Shown piece after piece: positions 7,766 through 12,552 of a stretch of DNA of 12,552 nt. The position numbers and the translations under genes were made by a program. A model generated the notes under the pieces. The model was not told the origin of the DNA and did no database searches. It saw only the letters and a program-made list of their open reading frames with translations. Position 1 is the first letter of the stretch. Each line of letters begins with the position of its first letter. The DNA comes from Methanomicrobia archaeon LH_S13. Its GTDB lineage: Archaea; Halobacteriota; Syntropharchaeia; Alkanophagales; Methanospirareceae. The DNA is taken from the NCBI GenBank assembly GCA_023659785.1, contig JAGXOR010000030.1:1-12552 (forward strand), read 5' to 3'.

Positions 7766-8530
7766 TTATGGGTTGTAATAATCGCTGTGTGTTTTGTAAA
7801 AAATAAAGTGTTCGGGACGCTCAAGAATAGTTATCCCCTCCATTTTTCTCAAATCCTCCACATTTCTTATGTCTATTTCCCTCGCTTTTATCTCCACTAC
7901 GCCACCATTTATCGCATCATAAGGGCAAAGCTCACTGCATAACCCACATCCATCGCAGCGCAGCAGATCAATTTGTGGGATGGGTGCACCATAAATAGCT
8001 TCTCTTTCACAGCTATCCCTCGGCTCGCAATCATTACATCCCCTGCACTTATCCCGGTCTATTGAATAAGGCATTTTCGATTCCACTTTCCCTGGAAAAC
8101 CATCCGTTGGAACGATATATACCGGAATGCATGCTTTTGTTGCAAGAGAAACGACATTTGTTACCAACGAATCCGCTATGCCATACGCTATCTTTGCAAC
8201 GGTATTGGAAGTAGCAGGGGAAACAACAACGGCATCGTATTTCTTCAACGAGAACCTGCCTGCTTTTGGAGAACTTGAACCCTGCTCAGGCTCCGTGAAT
8301 ATCTCCTCCATGTAATCTCCGTTTGATATCTCCTTTAACTTGGCGAAGATACCATACATTCGCAGCACTTCTACACCTGCATTGGAGATGAAGATGGTAA
8401 TCTTGAGGTTTGGGGTTTGGGGTTTGGGGTTTGAGACATCAGGTCTGACACCTTTTTTTATCGTTCTGAAGACCTCGTAGCTTTCTTCCAGAAAATGCCC
8501 TGCCCCTGTTATGCACCATGCTATTTTCAT
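7766..8530 (-). CDS. Flavoprotein with 2x[4Fe-4S] ferredoxin domain, dihydromethanopterin reductase (DmrB)/archaeoflavoprotein type
   Basis: This 254-residue cytoplasmic protein starts MKIAWCITGAGH, the FMN-binding start of the flavoprotein family that includes Archaeoglobus AfpA and Methanosarcina DmrB. VVVSPATSNTVAKIAYGIAD (101-120) and VPTDGFPGKVE (140-150) continue that fold. Residues 158-206 are a ferredoxin insert with C162, C165, C168, C174 and C192, C195, C198, C202 (CDGCGLCSELCP), enough for two [4Fe-4S] clusters. The likely role is electron transfer from ferredoxin to a flavin, for example the last step of tetrahydromethanopterin synthesis; the precise acceptor is unproven. The ATG overlaps the stop of moaE by four bases (ATGA), so translation is coupled. 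An odd Pro-rich insert (about 28-41) lies between the first helix and second strand and is encoded by a tandem repeat. Confidence 0.82.
   Translation of the reverse strand: MKIAWCITGAGHFLEESYEVFRTIKKGVRPDVSNPKPQTPNLKITIFISNAGVEVLRMYGIFAKLKEISNGDYMEEIFTEPEQGSSSPKAGRFSLKKYDAVVVSPATSNTVAKIAYGIADSLVTNVVSLATKACIPVYIVPTDGFPGKVESKMPYSIDRDKCRGCNDCEPRDSCEREAIYGAPIPQIDLLRCDGCGLCSELCPYDAINGGVVEIKAREIDIRNVEDLRKMEGITILERPEHFIFYKTHSDYYNP
8407..8433 (+). repeat. 7-bp tandem repeat (GGTTTGG), G-quadruplex-like
   Basis: The + strand reads GGTTTGG three times plus GGTTTG, giving G-runs separated by TTT. It lies in frame inside the flavoprotein gene (on its template strand), where it encodes NPKPQTPN. The four G-runs could form a G-quadruplex on the non-coding strand. 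Confidence 0.95.
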
Positions 8531-8895
8531 TTGCTTTCCTTAAGTCTTATAGTTTCGCTTATCCTCAACAGATCTATCAAATATTCACAAGCCCTGTATG
8601 CCTCCTTTCTATGCTTTGCTCCTACCAAAATAGCAATGATATTATCGCCCGCTTCCAACGAGCCTTTTCGATGTACGATTTCCACAGTTTCAACATAAAA
8701 CTTTTCTAAGGCTTCTCGTTTCAAGCGTTCAAGCTCTTTCTCTGCCTTCGTTTCGTCTTTAATTTCTATTTCCATACCTTTTATTTCGTCACCATCCGCC
8801 CTAACAATACCGAGAAAAGTCACAATGGCACCTATTTCAGGCTTTTTCATTTTCTTTACGAGCTCATCAAGGGAAAAATCTTGTTCTGTAATCAT
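8527..8895 (-). CDS. moaE: Molybdopterin synthase catalytic subunit (MoaE)
   Basis: This 122-residue protein has the MoaE hallmarks: GAIVTFLGIVRADG (22-35), VEIVHRKGSLEAGDNIIAIL (about 71-90) and the helix HRKEAYRACEYLIDLL (95-110). MoaE with MoaD transfers two sulfurs to precursor Z (cPMP) to make molybdopterin, the cofactor of Mo/W enzymes. A C-terminal lysine (LKES, K119) aligns with the catalytic lysine of the usual 'WKRE/WKKE' motif, but the tail is shorter and the Trp is absent. No moaD is in the window. It is the first gene of a two-gene operon. There is no Shine-Dalgarno sequence, and the AT-rich box about 20 nt upstream fits leaderless translation. Confidence 0.85.
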   Translation of the reverse strand: MITEQDFSLDELVKKMKKPEIGAIVTFLGIVRADGDEIKGMEIEIKDETKAEKELERLKREALEKFYVETVEIVHRKGSLEAGDNIIAILVGAKHRKEAYRACEYLIDLLRISETIRLKESK

Positions 8896-8904
8896 TTAGT
8901 TCAT

Positions 8905-8921
8905 AAATTTAAATTTAAATT
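8905..8921. promoter_or_regulatory. Shared AT palindrome: divergent promoter for moaE and the thioredoxin-like gene
   Basis: AAATTTAAATTTAAATT is nearly self-complementary and is the only TATA-like element in the 48-bp gap. Its centre is about 20 nt from the moaE ATG and about 30 nt from the opposite ATG. That is the distance at which archaeal transcription would start at or next to each start codon. Neither gene has a Shine-Dalgarno sequence, so both messages are probably leaderless. Confidence 0.5.
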
Positions 8922-8943
8922 GAAAAGAGAATAAAATAAAAAC

Positions 8944-9429
8944 ATGAACCTCAAAACCCTTGTCTCACAGCATCAGCAAGCATTCAAACAGAAAGTGGTA
9001 CAGACGTTCGCAGCAAAATATTCGATGAGTATGGAGCAAGTTCTTAAGGAGCATGAGGAAGTGATTGAGAGATATGTTCAGGGAAAATACAAGGGTGTAA
9101 AACAAGCAGTTTCCAAAATAGCCGGATTCAAACGCCCTGTTGTGTTGAACATAATACGAGACCCTTGCAGTGACGACGTGTGCATGATTTGTGAGCGAGA
9201 CCAGCCCCATATCGAGGAGCTGCAGCGATTATATGGTGATAGAGTCGGTTTTTATGACATTTATGATAGCTCGCCAGAAGGTGCTCTTTATCATATTATA
9301 CATCGTGGAGAAGGTGAGAAGCTACTCCCTCTTACTGCAATCATCCATAAAGGAGAAGTAAAAAAATACTGGTCTGGGAGACCGGTGGAGGTAGAGGAAT
9401 ACCAAGAGTACCTTGATTCGTTGGTCTAA
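8944..9429 (+). CDS. Thioredoxin-fold protein with helical N-terminal extension
   Basis: This 161-residue soluble protein has a helical, Gln/Lys-rich N-terminal third (1-60). It then shows a thioredoxin-like pattern: strand PVVLNII (65-71), a Cys cluster with C75, C80 and C83 (CSDDVCMIC), a helix (DQPHIEELQRLYG), strand RVGFYDIYD, a cis-proline-type segment KLLPLTAII (127-134), and a final hairpin (HKGEVKKYWSGRP). The redox pair would be C80-x2-C83, with C75 as an extra Cys. It could be a thiol-disulfide protein or a scaffold using the fold. The exact family is not recognised. The gene is divergent from moaE and is probably leaderless. Confidence 0.65.
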   Translation: MNLKTLVSQHQQAFKQKVVQTFAAKYSMSMEQVLKEHEEVIERYVQGKYKGVKQAVSKIAGFKRPVVLNIIRDPCSDDVCMICERDQPHIEELQRLYGDRVGFYDIYDSSPEGALYHIIHRGEGEKLLPLTAIIHKGEVKKYWSGRPVEVEEYQEYLDSLV

Positions 9430-9477
9430 TGTCAAACTTGCGAGTTCCAAGAACCCAATTCAAAATTTCAAAAAACC

Positions 9478-9488
9478 TTTTATATATT
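9478..9488 (+). promoter_or_regulatory. TATA-like box pointing into the inverted IS copy
   Basis: AAAAAACC followed by TTTTATATATT is a good BRE/TATA arrangement. Transcription would begin near 9510 and run antisense through the IS relic on the other strand. No gene in that direction is convincing. Confidence 0.3.
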
Positions 9489-9496
9489 CTCTGCAT

Positions 9497-9608
9497 AGGT
9501 TATGAGATTCAACCATTTTGTTTCAAACCTCTTCGTGTGATGCTATCAATTGTGCATCGCACTGGGTGTAACCCCACACCCACTATCCCGTCCGCCTCTG
9601 CTTTCGCA
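9497..9608 (-). mobile_element. Inverted, degraded copy of the IS right end (tnpB tail)
   Basis: Read on the - strand from 9608 to 9497, this matches bases 1-113 with four substitutions and a one-base gap. The gap breaks the TnpB-tail frame (SAMHN then stop). The hairpin at 9563-9582 is a perfect 7-bp stem. The homologous element probably extends to about 9731 on the right: the tail frame continues there with three stops, and another frame is open. That part has no partner inside the window. Together with 9609-9849 this gene-free stretch holds only the relic and the gatA promoter. Confidence 0.75.
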
Positions 9609-9784
9609 AAAGCTTTTGGGACTGCTTTTCCTCGTTCTTCTTCACGATATTGGCTACTGGTGCTTCGGCTCCTTTTAAAAGCCGGCTTGCCAATAATCGC
9701 GGTGTGGTCCCCTTCTCTCTATCGCATTTAAGGTCTTTTATCCACACTTTTCCTCAAATGTTCACCTATTAGATATTCAGTTAA

Positions 9785-9803
9785 CTATATTTATATTTAA
9801 AAG
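9785..9803 (+). promoter_or_regulatory. gatA: Promoter for gatA
   Basis: A TATA-like run (TATATTTATATTTAAAAG) lies about 50 nt before the gatA ATG, placing the start of transcription near 9822-9827 and leaving a short A-rich leader. The leader has no strong Shine-Dalgarno sequence, only a weak GATGAG right before the start. Confidence 0.4.
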
Positions 9804-9849
9804 TTCATATTTTGTCACCATAATAAAAAATAAAAACAAAACAGATGAG

Positions 9850-11337
9850 ATGAAACTTGATAACTTAACTGCAATAGATGTAGTAGAAGGAATAAAAAGC
9901 GGAAATATCTCCTGTGAGGAGTTAGTATGTGAAATATACGAAAGAATAGAAAGAAGCAAATTGAACTGTTTTATCACTTTAAACAAAGCCAACGCACTTG
10001 AAAAAGCGATAGAAGTGGATAGGAGGAAGAATGAAGAAGACTACAGGCGAAAGAAACTGCTTGGCGTGCCCATTGCCATTAAGGATAGCATTTCTACGCG
10101 GGGACTTCAAACCACGTGTGCATCAAAAATTCTCGAGGGTTATATCCCCCCTTACGATGCTGCGGTAATAGAGGCGCTAAAGTGCGAAGGAGCAATAATA
10201 ATAGGGAAAACGAATATGGATGAGTTCTGTATGGGGACCACCACAGAGACGAGTTTTTATGGACCAACGAGAAACCCGCATGACCTCAGCAGGGTGCCAG
10301 GAGGCTCTTCAGGCGGTAGTGCCGCGGCAATATCAGCTTGCGAGACAGTCCTTGCTCTTGGTTCTGATACCGGTGGCTCTATTCGATGCCCTGCTTCTTT
10401 CTGCGGCGTGGTTGGACTGAAGCCAACTTATGGTTTTGTATCAAGATACGGGCTTATTGCATATGCAAATTCGCTCGAACAAATAGGGCCGATGGCGTCT
10501 AATGTAACAGATACCGCGTTGCTCTTAGAAGTGATATCCGCGAAGGATGAAAGGGACAGCATGGAGGTAAAGATAAAGAATAATGCTGCAATGAACTACT
10601 GCGCTTCTTCGCTAAAGTGGGATGAAGATGCAAATATAGATATAGATATAGATATAGATAAAGAGGTCAAGGGCATGAAGATAGGGGTTCCAAAGGAGTT
10701 TATCGAGGGTGTTTCTCCAGCAGTTAAAAAATCCGTTTGGAACGCAGTGCACAAATTCGAGGATTCTGGTGCAATTGTCGAGGAAATAAGCATGCGAGGA
10801 CTGAACCTGAAATACGCACTCGCTTCTTATTACATTATTGCGATCTCCGAAGCATCGTCAAATCTCGCGAGGTTTGACGGGCTGAGATATGGTCTTCGCC
10901 TGGGCAAGGACGAGAACTGGCATACTACGTTTTCAAAGATAAGAGGCGAAGGATTTGGTGAAGAAGTGAAAAGACGAATTATTCTTGGCACTTATGCTCT
11001 CTCCGCGGGCTATTACGGTAAATATTATTTGAAGGCGTTAAAGGTGCGCACGTTAATAAAAAACGAATTTGAGGATGCGTTTAAAAAGCAGGATATGTTA
11101 GCGATGCCAACGATGCCTTTTGTTGCTTTCGAGCTCGGCGAGAGGATAAAAGACCCGCTTTCTTTGTATCTCGCTGACGTTAATACGGTGCCGATTAATC
11201 TGGCTGGTGTTCCTTCCATATCCATTCCCTGTGGGTTTTCAAACGGATTGCCAATAGGCTTGCAACTCGTTGGTAAGCATTTTGAAGAGAATGAGATATT
11301 GAAGGCGGGTTTCGTTTTCGAGACATTGTCAGGTTAA
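9850..11337 (+). CDS. gatA: Glutamyl-tRNA(Gln)/aspartyl-tRNA(Asn) amidotransferase subunit A (GatA)
   Basis: This 495-residue amidase-signature enzyme releases ammonia from glutamine for GatB, which amidates mischarged Glu-tRNA(Gln) or Asp-tRNA(Asn). The Ser-Ser-Lys triad is visible: K78 in GVPIAIKDS, S153 in GGSSGGSAA and S177 in DTGGSIRCPA. KTNMDEFCMGTTTETSFYGP and GSVGLKPTYG-type segments (GVVGLKPTYGFVSRYG) are characteristic of GatA rather than other amidases. IGVPKEF follows the linker. The C-terminal end (GLPIGLQLVGKHFEENEILKAG...) is complete. The domain junction before IGVPKEF carries an extra acidic loop (about residues 244-271) with the sequence IDIDIDIDK, from a DNA microsatellite. 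gatB and gatC are not in the window, so the gene stands alone here. Confidence 0.95.
   Translation: MKLDNLTAIDVVEGIKSGNISCEELVCEIYERIERSKLNCFITLNKANALEKAIEVDRRKNEEDYRRKKLLGVPIAIKDSISTRGLQTTCASKILEGYIPPYDAAVIEALKCEGAIIIGKTNMDEFCMGTTTETSFYGPTRNPHDLSRVPGGSSGGSAAAISACETVLALGSDTGGSIRCPASFCGVVGLKPTYGFVSRYGLIAYANSLEQIGPMASNVTDTALLLEVISAKDERDSMEVKIKNNAAMNYCASSLKWDEDANIDIDIDIDKEVKGMKIGVPKEFIEGVSPAVKKSVWNAVHKFEDSGAIVEEISMRGLNLKYALASYYIIAISEASSNLARFDGLRYGLRLGKDENWHTTFSKIRGEGFGEEVKRRIILGTYALSAGYYGKYYLKALKVRTLIKNEFEDAFKKQDMLAMPTMPFVAFELGERIKDPLSLYLADVNTVPINLAGVPSISIPCGFSNGLPIGLQLVGKHFEENEILKAGFVFETLSG
10634..10660 (+). repeat. 6-bp microsatellite (ATATAG) in gatA
   Basis: Four ATATAG units plus ATA give the in-frame peptide IDIDIDID inside the extra loop of GatA. 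As the unit is six bases, gain or loss of units keeps the frame. Confidence 0.95.
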
Positions 11338-11435
11338 CCGCAATAACTACAAGATTACACAGACCTCCATGAAAGGGCAATAAATAGCAATCAGTTTTTA
11401 GTGCTAATCTCGTGAAATCTCGTGGTTTGTTAATT

Positions 11436-11616
11436 GCACTTTATTACGGGAACAAAAATGGCGCCATAACCATCCTCTTTCCCGGGAGATAAAGAAACCT
11501 TAGCTTACGACCGTGCTATTCTTTGGGGTTAGTTGTCCTCTGGCGGAGTTGGGATACAACCCTTAGAGGAGTCGCCGTCGCCAGGTGAATCTCGCAGTGC
11601 TGGTATCAAGGCATGA
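11436..11616 (+). pseudogene. Decayed 3' end of a tnpB gene
   Basis: One frame (11436-11489) reads GNKNGAITILFPGR, like the 'DRDxNGAINIL' RuvC-III region of TnpB but without the aspartate. The next frame (from 11488) continues DKETLAYDRAILWG, an amber stop at 11530-11532, then SSGGVGIQPLEESPSPGES..., ending at TGA 11614-11616. GVGIQP aligns with GCGVTP in the tail at the window start. A frameshift, a stop and the lost catalytic residue mark it as dead. Nested stems (TCCTCT 11536-11541 with AGAGGA 11565-11570; GTTG 11548-11551 with CAAC 11557-11560) resemble an omega-RNA scaffold. The assignment is by eye. Confidence 0.5.
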
Positions 11617-11689
11617 TAAACATCCCATTGCGCATTTTGTCTACAATGGAAGTCGTCACAGTGCATCAACCGTGAAGAATCTCCCTGCT

Positions 11690-11911
11690 CGCTTGAACGG
11701 CGTGTCCATAGAGCCAGACGTAACAGAAGAGAATATCCAGGCGAGGATTCGCGGAAATATCTTGATGGCTTTGTCGAATAAGTTTGGCTACCTCGTCCTT
11801 TCAACAGGGAATAAGTCAGAGCTGGCAGTTGGTTATTGCACTTTATATGGCGATATGAGTGGTGGGCTGGCTGCTATCTCAGACGTTCCAAAGACGACCG
11901 TGTATCATTAA
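11690..11911 (+). pseudogene. nadE: Internal fragment of NAD+ synthetase (nadE)
   Basis: From about 11717 the frame reads DVTEENIQARIRGNILMAL, then STGNKSELAVGYCTLYGDMSGG and DVPKTTVY. This is the highly conserved central block of NadE (NAD synthase domain, deamido-NAD to NAD using ATP), including the TGNKSE motif and the LYGDM segment. The N-terminal half, with its SGGxDS ATP motif, is missing, and the frame ends two codons after VY. The block is bordered upstream by the tnpB relic and downstream by the IS607-type gene, so insertions probably cut it up. The remaining 3' part may lie beyond the window. Confidence 0.85.
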
Positions 11912-11954
11912 AGCAACATGGTTTTATAGTTAACTGTGGATAGAGATAGTTAAA

Positions 11955-11966
11955 CATTTATATAGG
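11955..11966 (+). promoter_or_regulatory. TATA-like box for the IS607 recombinase
   Basis: CATTTATATAGG lies about 30 nt before the ATG at 11992, the spacing expected for a leaderless or very short-leader archaeal transcript. No Shine-Dalgarno sequence precedes the start. Confidence 0.45.
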
Positions 11967-11991
11967 ATGTTTTCTTATTGATATTTATCAC

Positions 11992-12552
11992 ATGAAACTA
12001 TCTATTTACGCGAAGCAATTAGGGATAAGTTATCGCACTGCCTGGGAATGGTTCAAAGCGGGGAAGATAAAAGGGGCTTTCAAGACGGAAAGCGGCACTA
12101 TTATTGTGCCCGAAGAGAGAATTTCGAAGAAGGGCGACTATGTCGTTATCTATTCTCGCGTTTCATCTTCAGAGAATAAAAGTAATCTTAATAGTCAAGC
12201 GGAGAGATTGACGCAATATGCTATTGCCCGGGGTTATCAGATAAAGGAAGTCGTTAAAGAGGTAGGTTCTGGGGTAAATGACAACCGACCAAAACTACAA
12301 AAGATATTGCGAGAAGGAAAAGTGACAAAGATAATCGTAGAGCATAAGGACAGATTAACCCGGTTTGGTTATAATTACCTCGCTACTCTTTTATTACCGC
12401 TTGGGGGTGAAATAGAGGTGGTTAATCAAACAACGGAAGACAAAGAGGAGCTGATGCAGGATTTAGTTTCTATCATAACTTCTTTTTGTGCTCGCTATTA
12501 TGGTTTGAGAAGAAGCAAAAGGCCAACAGAGAGAATAATTAAAGAACTGAGG
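11992..12552 (+). CDS. tnpA: IS607-family serine recombinase (TnpA), 3' end outside the window
   Basis: The frame is open for 187 codons to the window end. Residues 1-45 form a MerR-like helix-turn-helix (KLSIYAKQLGISYRTAWEWF), which IS607 recombinases carry at the N-terminus. The serine-recombinase catalytic domain follows: IYSRVSSSENK (53-63) with S58 as the likely nucleophile, SQAERL, GSGVNDNRPKLQKIL (92-106) and EHKDRLTRFG (117-126) with the conserved D120, R121 and R124. ETL-type late segments (EDKEELMQDLVSIITSF) are also present. The protein catalyses cut-and-paste or copy transposition through a 5'-phosphoserine link. It appears intact as far as seen, near full family length (about 190-215 residues). 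Confidence 0.92.
   Translation, partial: MKLSIYAKQLGISYRTAWEWFKAGKIKGAFKTESGTIIVPEERISKKGDYVVIYSRVSSSENKSNLNSQAERLTQYAIARGYQIKEVVKEVGSGVNDNRPKLQKILREGKVTKIIVEHKDRLTRFGYNYLATLLLPLGGEIEVVNQTTEDKEELMQDLVSIITSFCARYYGLRRSKRPTERIIKELR

Larger units (their letters stand above)
11906..12552 (+). mobile_element. IS607-type insertion sequence, left part
   Basis: The left boundary is inferred from where NadE similarity stops (after codon TAT at 11903-11905). Between there and the recombinase ATG lies an AT-rich leader with a TATA-like box. A companion tnpB would be expected after the recombinase, past the window end. The exact left end cannot be set without the empty site. Confidence 0.5.

Noticed and set aside
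9429..9731. 100-residue + strand frame starting at the thioredoxin-like gene's stop
   Set aside because: It runs antisense over the inverted IS end and its composition is not protein-like; most of it is explained by the reverse strand of the tnpB tail.
11406..11424. Two copies of AATCTCGTG separated by one base after gatA
   Set aside because: Too short, with no third unit and no nearby gene that it clearly regulates.
11427..11857. Shared 12-mer ATTGCACTTTAT at about 11433 and 11835
   Set aside because: The match does not extend, and one copy is inside the conserved NadE coding block, so chance similarity is more likely than a repeat.

Overview
The window looks like archaeal DNA, most likely from a methane-metabolising euryarchaeon near the ANME-1 / Methanosarcinia group. 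This is an inference from gene content: a PaREP1-family protein, secreted NosD-type beta-helix and PHP proteins ending in an 'IPAIRLE' domain, a flavoprotein plus 2x[4Fe-4S] protein of the dihydromethanopterin-reductase type, and a bacterial-type GatA. TATA-like boxes with leaderless starts also point to Archaea. No rRNA or tRNA is present to confirm it.

Layout. Positions 1-113 are the right end of an insertion sequence, with a 28-codon reading frame that looks like a TnpB tail. A PaREP1-like gene follows (151-639). The centre (about 680-7481) is a surface-protein cluster on the + strand: a 1373-residue secreted protein, two very small membrane-protein genes, and a 741-residue secreted PHP metallohydrolase. 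A short antitoxin-like gene (7508-7702) closes it. A two-gene operon runs on the - strand (moaE, then the flavoprotein/ferredoxin gene, joined by a 4-nt ATGA overlap). It is divergent from a thioredoxin-like gene, and the two sides share one AT-rich palindromic promoter. Next come an inverted, degraded copy of the IS end seen at position 1 (9497-9608), gatA (9850-11337), a decayed tnpB tail, a fragment of nadE, and the 5' part of an IS607-type serine recombinase running off the window end.

The most interesting object is the 1373-residue protein. After its signal peptide and N-glycosylation-rich linker it shows, in order, features of the calcium-binding domain 1', the pore-forming domain 2 and the oligomerisation domain 3 of anthrax protective antigen and clostridial binary-toxin B components. 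This module is fused to a NosD-like beta-helix, Ig-like regions and a C-terminal domain. The same C-terminal domain ends the PHP protein, and 226 bp of it are identical in the two genes except for one base, which indicates recent gene conversion. The two proteins are therefore probably made together and delivered to the same surface site. One possible reading is a pore-forming component plus a secreted hydrolase, but that is a hypothesis.

Smaller points: two housekeeping genes carry in-frame simple-sequence insertions in loops (a G-rich 7-bp repeat in the flavoprotein gene, a 6-bp repeat in gatA), and three TnpB-type element tails or relics with hairpins lie around these genes.
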